From positions 11,901,197 through 11,965,196 of the forward strand of contig NC_092261.1 of assembly GCF_036320965.1 (NCBI RefSeq): DNA of 64,000 bases, in the 5' to 3' direction. Both the position numbers and the translations under genes were made by a program. The DNA is from Panulirus ornatus. Lineage: Eukaryota; Arthropoda; Malacostraca; Decapoda; Palinuridae. The notes under the pieces are model-generated. The model searched no databases and was not told the DNA's origin. It saw nothing but the letters and a program-made list of their open reading frames with translations. Shown piece by piece: positions 37,677 to 49,620 of this stretch; the first letter of the stretch is position 1, and the number at the start of each line of letters is the position of its first letter.

Positions 37677-37681
<5 letters not shown>

Positions 37682-37730
37682 ACAACGGCCCGTACCGTCG
37701 AGCTCCTGCATCTGACCATAGCAGAATGTA

Positions 37731-37780
37731 AGATGGACAACTGGCCTCCAATACGAGATGGACAACTGGCTTCCAATACG
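37731..37780. repeat. 25-bp tandem duplication
   Basis: Two adjacent 25-bp units beginning AGATGGACAACTGGC differ at one base. Confidence 0.9.
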
Positions 37781-38189
37781 AGTCGCCTACCCCTGGCAGC
37801 AGTCAGAACATGGCATAAATTCACCGCATCGTGCCGCCAAAGCTGGATGTGTATGTGATTCTCTGGCTGGCTGGCTCTAAGGAAGGCAGACAGCGTACAT
37901 CAACAAGTCACTGTGACTAAGGATTGCGCTCCACAAGAAAACCGCTGTCGTCAATAGAGTCTCGAGGAAGCACGGATCACATTCCCTGTCTAAATGGCCC
38001 GCCATAACCTATACCCGGGATGAACGGAGACGCCCATGTAGTGACGATCATCAACAACCAAGCTATTATATAGACCCGCGACGTTATATATGATCCTGAG
38101 GAACTCATCTTATCAGAGGCCAAGTGTTTGCTGTAGGTCGTGAGGAGTCCTTGATGGGTGTGAACCAGAACCGTGTATGGTGGGGGAAC

Positions 38190-38330
38190 ATACGGTATGG
38201 CTGAGTTACTGACCAACGAGTGACACCAGTGAGATACGGTATCACTGAATGTCACCACTGAGGGACGCTGATGAGTAACTGAACCACTGAGTGTCACTGC
38301 GGAGTTACTGACCACTGTGAATCTAGTGAG
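38190..38330. repeat. Degenerate minisatellite with GAGTTACTGACCACTGAGTG words
   Basis: GAGTTACTGACCA, ACCACTGAG and GAGTGTCACT words recur four to five times in about 140 bp. Confidence 0.6.
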
Positions 38331-40334
38331 TCACATGCAGACCACCCTGGCCAGGTGAAAACCCACCTCCAGCACCACAGGAACTACTGTGCGGGCCATA
38401 ATGCACAACACTCGTCTCGTCCTCCGGCCGCTTGCTTCCCTAGCACGTCCACAGCACTTGGATAAGTGTACATAGACCAGCCAGACTGTGGGAGGATATG
38501 TGGGTCTGCAGGATAAGGCTTCTGACAGCTTGGTCGACCAACAACCCAACCCAACAGCCTGGGCTCACCCCTGGCTGCTGTGGTACAAGACCAACACTCT
38601 ATACACGGTATTCCCACTCGGTTGTAATAAGTATACAAGATACAATGTTGAATACCACTCAAATAAACAGCAACTTTAGATAAAAAATAACCTAAACATT
38701 TTAAAAGGATGTTAAAGAATGACCTCTGACCTATCAGGCCTGAACCCCCTCCTGACCTTAGGATGACCTACCTGTACGCTGAGTATAAATGTCATAAGGT
38801 TCTGTTAAAGACAGCGCCATCAAACCATTCTGGCGGACGCATTCACCTTTCACACAGACGTACACCAACAGCACCACAGAATGAACCCAACACAATGATT
38901 CAAGAGTAGGAGATGAAAAGAGCGGATCTTGCCCGAAGACGAAGCAGTCCACCAGTCATTTCAAAATAATACAAAAACTTCAAAAAACAAAACAATGCTG
39001 CTGTACCTCTACGTGAATCGAGTACGTAAAGCGACGCAATAAAGGTTACGTTCCGACAGTCGGGTGAGGGAGGGGGGTGTTCTGTTTCTGTTTGCCTTTC
39101 GTCCCTAGGATGGAAATAGGCCAGCAGCCCTCCCTCTCCCGTGGCACAGCCCGCACCGGACCTACCACGAACGAGCCCCACAAAGCGTGGCAACAGGAAG
39201 GGGATAACACCACAGCTCTCTGTATACCGACGTCGGGGGAAAAACCAGAGAATGACGCTGGATTATCAGATACCTACGACGTGGTTTTGCGCAGTGTGGT
39301 GGCGATTTCTCATACCTCTTAGTCTATAATTTCTAGCGAGAACGGCAATATCTTCGAGGAGGGAGGAAAATTGGAGCCGCGTGGGATGGTAATGGCGGTT
39401 CACTTATGTAATATTTGTTCGTAAATACCAGGGGCCGGTTTTGGCCGGGAGAGCAGCTGTTTCAAAACGCTCGCCGCAGAAATTGACTTTTTGAAACACC
39501 CTCGTATTTTTTTTTTTTTTTGCACGAGAGTTTTTCGGCAGAGTTCTCTCCCCCAATCGACCAGAAAAACAAGTACCTGTACACCAACCCCGAATACAAA
39601 TTCGCTTTAGAAGACTTTTTTTTCTCCTTTGTTAGGGGTAAGGAGGACATTCGGTAGTTCTAAGGGGCTAACGGAAGACACCAGGCCGGATGGGATAAGC
39701 TCAACACCCTGTCTTGCGTTCGTCACGCGGGAGTCCAAGGATCCTCTCTATCCCCCTCCTCCACACCACCACACACCTCTGTCGGGGGAAAGAACACTCT
39801 GCGATTATAAAACGTTCCCAGCAGCGTTGGTTCTCTTGTCTGTCGCAAGGGAGGAGACGATCTCGGCGTATCATCTTGGCTGTAGAGCTTCCCCACCTTT
39901 ACCGAACAAGAGCGCATGATCTTCCGGTAAAGATCGTCGTGTTGCCATCACTTGAAATATTCACAGAAAACGATTTGCTATGGTTACGTGATTCCTCTCA
40001 GCCTCTACCAAAGCAAACGAGGCATTGATTACAGAAGCGCTCAGCTGTGCTCAAGAGGAGGCAGTCTGTTGCTTTCTCCCTTAATCAGGCCGCGGCCCCT
40101 AACCCTGCAGGTTAGGGCTAAGTACTGGCACTGTTATGACAGTGATATTTACCAACACGCACCCGTCGGCGTGAATGTGAAAGGGAAAGACTCTGTCATC
40201 CCCAGGACGCACTCAGCCTGCAGTGGTTGGTTCACCCACTGCACGCATTCGTGACGCCAGCCGTAAAAAGAGAAAAAAAATCTTACTATTTTTTTTTCAC
40301 TGTAAAATGTGCACGTCGTAAAGAGGAATCTTTC
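38331..40334. other. Upstream flank without recognised genes
   Basis: No splice-bounded exon was recognised. A short 8-bp inverted repeat lies at 40097-40117. Confidence 0.45.
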
Positions 40335-41560
40335 ACAAAATTTAAAGTTTTGGCAAATGTGACGCGATATCAAAATGGTAAAAAGATCCTGTCCGTGGGA
40401 AATTATCGCCCCATCAGCTTAACGTTCGTTGTTATTGGACTTTGGCAAACCATAACCGGAGGCAGAATTGTACATCACATAGACCACCACTTCATTAAGG
40501 ATTAGCAGCAGGGGAGTGGGTGTCGTTGCAACTGTTCACGTGTGATAAACCTGCTTGAGGAAAGCAAAGTGGTTTAAGTCAGCTATTCAGATTCCAAGAA
40601 AACATTCACTTAAACCCTGCATCAAAGACGGCTAAACAAGAGCTAAACCTGCATCAAAGACTGCTAATAAAAGCTAAGTCATCAATGGCGTTGTAGCTCG
40701 ATGGTCAGAAAATTGGCTGACTGGCTGTAAGCAGAGGAGTGATGAACAACCGAACCTCAGAATGACTGGATCATGTAAATACTGGTGTTCTGCAGGGTTG
40801 AGTCTTGGGACCAGGTCTTAATTTTTTTCCCCCTCTCACGTAGTACTGACACTCATAATGGTCTGCTTCGTAAGATATCAAAATCCGCTGACTTCACTAA
40901 GCTGGGACATAAGGCTCCTACAGAAACAAAGTCTACAGGTGCAAGCTTATACAAGCTGCAAGCTTATAAACTCAGACTGGATTAAAGAGGGGCAAATGAA
41001 TTCTAATATAAGTGAGTGTAAAGTTTTACAAACCGGCAGTAAACCACAGCATGAATTCTGCTGAGGTAGGAAAGACAAAGAGGAAACACACTTACGTGTA
41101 TCAGTCTCTGATCTAATGCCAAGTAAGCATTACGCAGAAACCACAAAACAATTCTAACAAAATTCTAGGCTTCATGGGTAGGACATTCGAATTCCAAGTC
41201 TTGAGCAACAAATTTTACTCTTACAGTTCACTTGTAAGGCTCCCACCGAAGGAATAAATCCTGTGAGAGCTGTGCTAGAAGACCTACGCAGCTTAGGAGA
41301 GAGAGAGAAGGTTCAGAGGTGATTAATACAGGTGCTTAAAATGATCAAAGACTGACACCTTCGATCTACGTAGTTTCTGTTTTCACCCATGCTCATGTTT
41401 GATAACTCGAGGGGAAACGGTTAACTTCGAATGAGGAAAAGTACTTTTTCTTTAACAGGGCTATTACAAACAGGAATGGTTTAACAATAAATGTTAAAAA
41501 CAATACCAAAGATCACGTTTAAGTATACAAATGATAAATACTTTGCTTCAAGTCCACAAC
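40335..41560 (+). pseudogene. LINE reverse-transcriptase relic (CR1/Jockey type)
   Basis: Plus-strand frames give an ordered series of non-LTR RT blocks. At 40398-40500 GNYRPISLT is followed by GGRIVHHIDHHFIKD, the RT block 1 region; after decayed sequence, 40795-40830 gives GVLQG and VLGP remains of the GVPQGSVLGP block; at 40855-40920 NGLLRKISKSADFTKLGHKA corresponds to the catalytic block normally reading F-ADD-TKLGHKA. Here the invariant aspartate pair is broken (ADF, 40884-40895). Further weak similarity continues to about 41560. Many stops and frameshifts show that it is dead. It is a clear relic because the blocks occur in the right order and spacing. Confidence 0.85.
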
Positions 41561-42110
41561 TGAAATTACTTGCGCGTTCGTAGTTATATACAAATTTCTC
41601 CATATACCATAGTTTGCTCTTCTACCCCTCACTACAGTCTCAATATTCTTTATTTCTTCCACTACCACAGACAGCCTCGAAAGGACCCCGGTGGTGTGTA
41701 GGGGTCTATGCTCTCCTATGCATTCCTGGGCTCTACTTAAGAAAATGATCGCCTCTTTCGCTCAACATACACTGTGCCGGGGCCACCACCATATAAAAGA
41801 TAATGTCTTGTTTGGGGTCGTGATGGCATACCTAATCCTTGTTTAAGGTACAGCTCTAGTGGTGGAGGCAGAGAGGAACGTTGTGTTCCTGCTCCCTTTG
41901 TTCCTTTTCATCAACCCTGTGCTGAGTGCATCAAATATTCTCTCAGCTCGCAACCACGAACGTCCCACGGGTGACGAGAAAAGCGATGGTCTCATTAGTG
42001 TATGCAGGTGTTGTTATGGCGGCCGCAGCATTCTGTTCTGGGTATTGATCACGTGCCAGGCGCTCCTCTGTCAGCCGGGGCTGTGCCGCTGTTGAACAGC
42101 GGTGGGCGGG
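41561..42110. other. Upstream flank without recognised features
   Basis: No gene or repeat family recognised. Confidence 0.45.
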
Positions 42111-42245
42111 AGCGCAAAGCTCAGCGTGGTATCCATAATCACAGCGGCCGCCGCCACGGTGCGCTCGGCCACCCGTAATCATAGGCGGTCGTGGCGCCAC
42201 GCTAAGCTCGGCAGCCCACAATCATAACGTCCCTGGCGGCCTTCA
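42110..42245. repeat. GC-rich degenerate tandem repeat
   Basis: Three imperfect units of about 40-45 bp, each with a AATCATA/AATCACA step followed by GCGGCC-type sequence and GCTCGGC.GCCC. CpG content is well above the surroundings. Confidence 0.6.
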
Positions 42246-42895
42246 GCACCGGCAGGGTACACCATTACCTCACAAACATATTGTCACGTCTGTCATGGTG
42301 GGGGGGACAACGGCGGGACCTGCCTTTTTTGGAGGGGACTGTGACTCGGAATGGTCATCTGGACCGATTCAGTCAACGATGGTGGGTGAGGAGCTATGCT
42401 CGCTTGACTGGCCTTAATTTTCAAGTCTCCTCGATGTTCGCTCTCCTCTGCACCACCGGTTTGTTTCCCCCCTTTTCTTAGGGACGGAGATAACTTCGTT
42501 CCTGAAGCTCCCAGCTTCGCCAACGCTCCGAGACTGGATCAAGACGTAATTCCAGTCGTGATTATAAACGTAATGCCCAACAGTATATCATACTACCGTG
42601 TCTTGTGTTGCTAGCACTCGTATATACACCTCTGCGATGGCAACAGAGGTCTTCTGCCCCCAACAGCTCCATCTCACACCAAGTTGTCGTATAACTGATT
42701 CATCCATCCAGGCTGCCTTCTCTTTCCCGGGCTTTCTTCTCTTCACCACACTTTTAAAAGCCCTTCAACAAACCCCGTCCTTAAATCTTCAAAGAACATC
42801 TTTTCCTCCAATTAAAAATAACGAGAAATATTCGTAGCTGTACCTACAGTCTCTGCCAGGCTGACGCCGCCTCTCGTAGCTACATCATCACGGCT

Positions 42896-42897
<2 letters not shown>

Positions 42898-42965
<68 letters not shown>
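42898..42965. repeat. (TG)n microsatellite
   Basis: Perfect run of about 68 bp. Confidence 0.97.
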
Positions 42966-42966
<1 letters not shown>

Positions 42967-43330
42967 TAAATGCATAGATAAGGGTGGGTGGCGCTTGATG
43001 GTATATGGGACATGGGGTCCCTGTATAAACCAGAATGAGGAAAAACTCGCCCAGCTGTGTGCTGAGATCGATGTGATGATAGAGAACGACGAAGTTTAAA
43101 AATAGGTGTATAAACAAGTATACGTGGGTGTGAGGGGTTGAGGGTCAGCGCGCATTACTGGATCATGTGCTGATCGACAGGCGATCAAAGGGGGAGGCTG
43201 CCGGGACGAGAGTGTGGTGAGAGGGCCAACAGGTGGAATGTCTATCATTTCTCGGTGGAAGCAAGCGTGAACTGTCGTGGCGGGTTTAGAAAGAGAGGAT
43301 ACGACACGAGTGAAAGACGCGGTGAAAGTG

Positions 43331-43426
43331 GACGACTTGGGAAGAGACGCTTGTGGAAAGTGGACGAGCTGGGAAGAGAGGTTTGTGGAAAGTGGACGAG
43401 CTGGGAAAAGAGGTTTGTGGGCCGAG
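43331..43426. repeat. 32-bp minisatellite, three copies
   Basis: Units start at 43331, 43363 and 43395, each beginning GACGA.CTGGGAA.AG; the last is diverged at its end. Unit length is not a multiple of three, so the repeated peptides appear in different frames. Confidence 0.9.
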
Positions 43427-43839
43427 AGGCCAAGGGAGATCGACAGAAGAATGGCAAGGGATGAGGGAGGGAAAATATACTAGGTGGGAGGAAGGATTTT
43501 GAGGAGGTAGTGTATATTTGTGCAGGTGAGGAGGTTGGCATGTATGAGATGGTGTAGTGCGTTGTGGAATAAGAAAGTTTAATCGCTAGTGAGAGGGAAA
43601 GGAAAGTATATAGACGGTAAGCAAAAGATGAGATTACAAGAGGGAGCAGCAGCTCAAGAGAAAAAAAAAAGTACGAGCTGAATGAAAAAGAGGGCAAATT
43701 AGACATGGGGTGAGAGAGTATAAATAAACATCAGGAAGACTACGAAAATGTTTCGGAAGGAGGTGAGCAGTGAGAAAATAAGAAAACAGATTGGAGTGGC
43801 AGTGAGGAGAGCGGATGGGATGGAGAAATGGTAACTACC

Positions 43840-44325
43840 TAAGAAGATGAGGGGAAGAAATGGAGCAAGCATTTGAAAAGACTGCGGTAAATGACAATGA
43901 GGCGAATGTGGTGTCTTTGAAGACGAGATGGCATGTGGAGTGAGTCATAGTGAAAAGAGACAAGGTAGTAAAAGCCATGCGTATGATGAAGTGCGGCATA
44001 GCAGCAAGAGTGGACGGAACTGCAGCTGAGCTTCTTAAGAAAATGTGTAACAGTGGTAATGACTGCTTATTGAGGCTGTTCACCGTTCGTGTAACCCAAG
44101 GTGAGGTGCCAGGGGACTGATAAAATGCATGCATAGTGCACCATTGCAGGAAACCTGGGGAGGCAGAGGGAATGTCCGAACTTAAGAGGCATAAGTCTGT
44201 TGAATATACCTGGCAATGTGTCTGAGTGCGTGGTGATCGATATAGTGTTGGCATGCACACGGCAATTTGACTCCGGGTGTGGTGGATGATGTGAGGCCAA
44301 AGTGTAGGCTTTAAAGAACCTGTGA
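43840..44325 (+). pseudogene. LINE reverse-transcriptase relic cut by an (AT)n tract
   Basis: The frame at 43950-44120 spells KAMRMMKCGIAARVDGTAAELLKK...LLRLFTVRVTQGEVPGD in pieces, matching the RT region that in many LINEs reads roughly A...MK.GKAAG.DGI.AE.LK...WL..L.N.....GEVP.DW. The following frames give ACIVHH..KPGEAEGMSELKRHK, where a functional copy would have IVPLYKGKG.....NYRGISLL. The catalytic block is absent because the sequence runs into (AT)n at 44328. Stops and frameshifts show a dead copy. It is a different family from the relic at 40335. Confidence 0.8.
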
Positions 44326-44326
44326 T

Positions 44327-44327
<1 letters not shown>

Positions 44328-44415
<88 letters not shown>
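44328..44415. repeat. (AT)n microsatellite
   Basis: Perfect run of about 88 bp ending the LINE relic. Confidence 0.97.
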
Positions 44416-44418
<3 letters not shown>

Positions 44419-45538
44419 ACAGATGATCGCTTGTGAAAAACAAGCAATACATAACTCCAACGTCTCTCATTTCCGAAAACTGTAAATCATAATCAACGCC
44501 CTAGGGTCACAAAAAGAAAACATCATAAGGAAAGTTTGAACAGAGAAACAATATCAACAGCAGACACAAAAAGAGAGGCTGTCCAAAGTTTGCACGGAGA
44601 ATCCAAGAAAAATGGTCTAGATAAAATGTGGAAACGAAAACCAGAATATGAAAAGAAAAAAAGGATATAAGAAAACAGGGGTACACTGTGGAGGGTCCAC
44701 TGAACTATTTAGTGAATCTTTACGGTAAATGATGAAGTTATACCGCACACGGTTCAATATAAAAAAAAACATGAGCGCGCTCACATTAAATCGAAAAGTA
44801 AGATTAACAAGTTAGAAGTTGAACACTCAGTCAGAAATTGTAAAACATATAATCAAGAACACTTCCAGAACACCAAGTAGCCAAGATATGACAAATTATA
44901 TCCTGGAAAAAGAATGCATTCAGAACAAAGACACAAGAATGACGAAGTCAACATTCCAAAGACAATAAGAGGGCCAGGCACGGGCCAGTACTGAGAGAAG
45001 CAATATACGAAAACTGAGGTAACAGAGAAGAGGACAAGAGACAAGGAACACACACGCAAAACAGGAGATGCGAACACGAAACGCCAGACTGGAATACACG
45101 GAAAAATACGCAGGGAGACCGGAGATGGACAGAAATTCCACGTAGAACGGGATAACGCAGAAATATCCACCCGAGGAAATAAGAAAGTAAGGATCGGTGC
45201 CATGACTTGGGGAGACAAATTTTCGCGTGTGTGATGACAAGCGAGAAGTTCGGGGCTTGAAAGGCTTCTTTGGCCTTGGGTTGGCGCGTCTAGTGACGTG
45301 TTTGTGAAACTGGGACGACCTTACCCCTCCCCATCCCCCCAAGATGGGGAGTGGGATGAGGGCAAGGTGGGGGAGAGAACTCGCATGGCTGACAACGACA
45401 CATACACACACACACACACAGGGCCAAGAATAAGGACAAAAGGAAGTGCATACACCAGCAGGATTCATAATTCACAAGACATCACTGCTTCACATTGTCT
45501 TCGTATTTTCACAGCAATGTATTCAGGATATGAAAAGA

Positions 45539-45540
<2 letters not shown>
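44416..45540. other. Upstream flank, adenine-rich, no gene seen
   Basis: A-rich on the plus strand (44480-45200). A short CA run lies at 45407-45420. No exon recognised. Confidence 0.45.

Positions 45541-45609
<69 letters not shown>
45541..45609. repeat. (CA)n microsatellite
   Basis: Perfect run of about 69 bp. Confidence 0.97.
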
Positions 45610-45611
<2 letters not shown>

Positions 45612-45654
45612 TACAGTGCATATGAACGCTCACTTTCACAGAACACATAATGCC

Positions 45655-45945
45655 CTCCAACAGCAATGAATCGTACCCGGGACCTTTCGGGAACGCTAAC
45701 CCCTACGCTATGATCGCCCCTAATAAGGAAATGACTATTCGACTACTAGTACTCGAATACCCTTCGTCTCACACCCATGAGCAACGGGGTATAGCTACAA
45801 AGACACAAGTCTCTATATCCCTCCCGTACGGGAGTGCTACCTCGCCAGACGCCGCTATTGGTTCCTTATCCTCGGCCGGCCGTGTTTCCCATTCCTCTGC
45901 CGTGTTCCCCCTGCATCCCGTGACCGCAAGGGCATCTTAGTTCCT
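45655..45945 (-). mobile_element. tRNA-derived-SINE-like repeat
   Basis: On the minus strand TAGCGTAGGGG (45700-45710) resembles a Pol III A box and GGGTACGATTC (45668-45678) a B box (consensus GGTTCGANTCC). The spacing is short, as if the anticodon arm is missing. The region further out on the same strand (to about 45945) is GC-rich and may be the SINE body. The T-arm-like CCCGGGTACGATTC strengthens the reading, but only one copy is in the window. Confidence 0.35.
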
Positions 45946-45989
45946 CTGAAGATGGCTTCTGCGCACAAGAACAAAGCTCAAAGGCTTCT

Positions 45990-46051
45990 CCCCCCCCCCC
46001 CCCCCCCCCCCCCCCCAACCCACCAACTGGTGTTTACCATCCATCCCAATT

Positions 46052-46147
<96 letters not shown>
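45990..46147. repeat. 27-C run and (GA)n tract, 40 bp apart
   Basis: A homopolymer of 27 C (45990-46016) is followed after 40 bp by a perfect GA run (46057-46147). The long C run is unusual and may also be a place of assembly length error. Confidence 0.95.
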
Positions 46148-46149
<2 letters not shown>

Positions 46150-47446
46150 AACCGGAATAGAGAAAGTGCCACGGTAGGGTGAACAATCAGGCGAGTGGAA
46201 AACTATGCAGTTCTCTGCAGAACAAGAGAGAGGAGAAAGAACACAGGGTTATGGAATGAGGAGGTGGTGGAGGAGGACATGACGAAACAGTCACGGGAAC
46301 AAAAGAGAACAAGGAGAATCATGGGAAGGACATAAAAAAAAAAGAGAATAAATGAGATAAGACAATAAGGGGAGCACGAGGAGAGAGAATATATCATCAT
46401 ATGAGACCATCACATGGGAGAAAATGTGACAGGTCAGTGACGTGGAAGAGGTGTGGGCAGGAGGAGGATGGGAGTGAGGACAGACGGAGGTATGGTGAGG
46501 GGGGAAGACTGCAGCGGTGGAGACTGGGGAGTGAGGTGGTGGGTGGGAAGACAACGCGAAGGAGGAGGGGGGAAGGGGACGTTCAAATAATCTGGGTTAA
46601 GGTGGAGGATTAAAGAATGGCCTTCAGGGATGGGAGGATAACATGTGGGAGGGGGAGGGTGACAGGTGGGAGGGGGAGGGCAACATATGGGAAGGGTAGG
46701 ACAACATGGGAAAGGGGGGACGGTAGCATGTGGGTGGGGGAGGGTGACATGGGGAAGGAAAAACGAAGAAGAAAGAAGGGAGATGAAAACCTGGTAGTGA
46801 GGGACGCGTGCATGAACAAGGACGTGAGGCTGAAGCGAGCATCTTGTGAGATTGAGGCAAGCACGACGGGCGGCCCGGCCCAGGCAAGCAACCCAAAGGC
46901 GACGGACAATGACGGTAGGACCAAACACAACAAATGAAACCACCATGCAGATAGACGGCGAATGACGAGCATAGGACCGATATTACAACTTCATTTCTGT
47001 AAGTCTGCAACAAAACATAAACTATCCACCTGTTACCAATGATGAATGGGAAGGAATAAACGAGGAATATAAAATAAATCAGTTGCCCTCGTGAGGTCGG
47101 TCAGACGGGGAGCGGAAGGGGCAGCAGCAGCAGCAGCAGCGGTCCCCACAACACGCACCTCCACACTCAGTGGTCTCCACCCCACCTCCTCCTCCTCTAC
47201 GTCTGCTTCACATGCAAATACATGTTAATAAAATTTCGCCTGAGGTGCTTCTGGGTAGGGGTGGGAGGAGAGTTAATTTATCCAGGAGGAGCGTTTACTA
47301 TCGGTAATCAATGGGGTTGGGGGGGGTCTTCTTGGGGCCCAGACGACTACGGAGCATGTCAATTTCTGCAGCATAAGCTCTTTACTCCCAGGAGTCGATT
47401 GGAAAACCAGTACAGGGTGTTAATGTTCTTGTTTTCATTTATGTTT

Positions 47447-47451
<5 letters not shown>
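46148..47451. other. Upstream flank, purine-rich, no gene seen
   Basis: 46200-46770 is strongly G/A biased with GTGGGAGGGGGAGGG-like words repeated near 46640-46750. A short (GCA)n lies at 47122-47139. Long proline-rich minus-strand frames here are compositional. Confidence 0.5.

Positions 47452-47521
<70 letters not shown>
47452..47521. repeat. (TG)n microsatellite
   Basis: Perfect run of about 70 bp. Confidence 0.97.
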
Positions 47522-47523
<2 letters not shown>

Positions 47524-48479
47524 GAGGTCGCGCGCATGCATGTTCGGTGACCATAAGCTATGGATAGGGGGCTCTGGTTTTCGGTGCATTATAAATAACA
47601 GACAGTGGGTGGATGTGAGCATACGAGGGCCATTTCTATGTCCATGGTGCTATTTCGCAACACGCCGGGAAACTGTGAAGTATGAAATATATTTCCCTAC
47701 ACCTGCAAACAGTACATGAGTAGCGAGTGTGCACATAACGCAGGTAACACCGCAAGGAAATGGAAAATACGAAATATCAAACGCTTTCATGTAACTGACT
47801 CAGTTTTCACCGTTAACATAGAGACGCGCTTGACACCTCGTATATTGGTAAAAACTGAAATTGACTGAAAGAAGAAAAAAATCGGCTAACTGCATTGGTT
47901 TCCCAAGCTTAAAACTGCAGAACTCAATCACTCTCTTGATGATTAGGTGAGCGACTGCCTTTCCACGAAAGAAGCCATCCTCCATGGTTGTGCAAAAAAA
48001 AAAAAAAACCACCAATTTATGGGGAGCGATGCAGTGACATACATGGAATCTTTTGACTTTAGCAGTATATTCAAAGGTCGCTCATGAGACCACACTAATT
48101 TACATAGGGCTACACATGTATACTACCAAGTTCAATATCACTCTCGAGTAATACATGTTTCCTTACACAGGTCCCAGGTCGCGATAAACCATTGCAAATA
48201 AATCTATAATCAAACTCCAGCTCCATAACCAACGCACAGTGCTTTGATGGGAGTCGGGGGGAAGAAAAAAACGCGTCCGGTGTTCAAAGATCAAATCTGA
48301 AGAAGAAAACTTTTTTCTCCCTTCAGCACAGAACTCTGTTGATGCCACTCACGTTGCCTTCTATTTCACCTCTCTGATCTGCCGGGAAAATGCGACCCTC
48401 TGGTATGGTGGTGAGGGGTGGGGTCATGGCATCAGCAAAAGGCCCACATCAACAAAGGTTATCAATAGGATATTTTATT
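47522..48479. other. Upstream flank without recognised features
   Basis: No exon or repeat family recognised. Confidence 0.45.
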
Positions 48480-48540
48480 CAAAGCCACTTGCCTCCCAAG
48501 TTGTGGTCTTTCGAGTTTACATTCTTCCTCAGTCGAGATC
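48480..48540 (-). mobile_element. Hammerhead-like boxes, possible Penelope-like fragment
   Basis: On the minus strand CTGAGGA (48526-48532) is followed 13 bases later by GAAA (48509-48512) and then by an imperfect hairpin GACCAC...GTGGC (48484-48508), ending in CTT. This is the order CTGANGA, stem II, GAAA, stem III, UH of a hammerhead. Stem II is very weak and stem I was not found, so this is suggestive only. Confidence 0.25.
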
Positions 48541-48851
48541 TCCCTAAAGATCTCCCAACTGTGAGATATATTCTCAAAATTCTCAATGGCATATTCGCTC
48601 AACTGTTTGTGGAATTTCGCGCCACATCCAAAGTTAAAGGATACAGTGTTACACAGGTCTTCCTTTTACTAAGGCTCTTACATTTCAGGGCTGCGCTACA
48701 ATACGCAGAAGGGAAAGGATGGACTCCAAAGAGTCTATAAGTTCTTTGACGAGACCACATTCTGTTTTTCGTCACCTGACGTTGATGTAAAGCCGAGGCA
48801 GAGGTGACTTTTCTCACAAGCAGTGTAACCTCTATGGGGTGGAGTACGGTA

Positions 48852-48911
<60 letters not shown>

Positions 48912-48964
48912 TTATAATTCCTCGTGGTTATCAGCAAAAACTAGATCATGCGCACCACTGTGAA

Positions 48965-49038
<74 letters not shown>
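48852..49038. repeat. Mirror-arranged (CA)n(TA)n ... (TA)n(CA)n
   Basis: CA (48852-48877) then TA (48878-48909), a 59-bp unique spacer, then TA (48968-49007) and CA (49008-49038). Confidence 0.95.
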
Positions 49039-49041
<3 letters not shown>

Positions 49042-49454
49042 GAAAAGTCTTACAATTCATCCATATAAAAACCACGACGTGAGTTTAAATACTAAGCACG
49101 TAACTCACATCCCTCTCCCACAAAAGAAGGACATTATAAAAAAAAAAAGCTTGGGCCAAAACTGTGGCAGACAGGGACGGCAGAGCCGCTCAAGCTTAAA
49201 GTCAAGCCATAAAGCTGGGCGCCCACACGCTGAACTCACGAAATCCCACCTGAAATGGAAGTGGGAATTTTGGGGTTCGAGGGATCGGGATATTGTGAAC
49301 AGGTCTGGCCCATCCCCGACCACGATCACAGGGCGGGAGGAGTGAGGGAGTCTCCCGCGCAATGCTTGCCTTCTCTCTCTCTCTCTCTCCCCTCACGGAG
49401 TGTACCTTATGCAACAGTGGACTACAGATGTCTCTCCTGCTTCAGTCTCTTGTG

Positions 49455-49620
49455 AACGACGGTACAGCCCCTGAGCAAGACAGGTACAGCACTTGTGCAC
49501 GACGGTACAGCCTTTATTGTACTACGGTACAGCCCTTGTGCACGATGTTACAGCCCTTCAGCATCACGGTAAGGCCTTAGGGTATGATGTCACGTCCAAG
49601 GCTACGGTATCACGCCCAAG
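49455..49620. repeat. Degenerate 21-bp-type minisatellite, CGGTACAGCCC units
   Basis: Six to seven imperfect copies of ACGGTACAGCCCTTGTGCACG spaced about 20-22 bp apart, decaying to GGTATGATGTCACGTCCAAGG-like units at the right. Confidence 0.75.

Noticed and set aside
40095..40118. 8-bp inverted repeat CCCTAACC-CTGCA-GGTTAGGG, telomere-like wording
   Set aside because: Too short and single; no telomeric array nearby.
43835..44470. 211-codon minus-strand frame
   Set aside because: Antisense of the LINE reverse-transcriptase relic plus the (AT)n tract.
46434..47013. Proline/histidine-rich minus-strand frames up to 170 codons
   Set aside because: Come from the purine-rich GGGAGGG region; no domain recognised.
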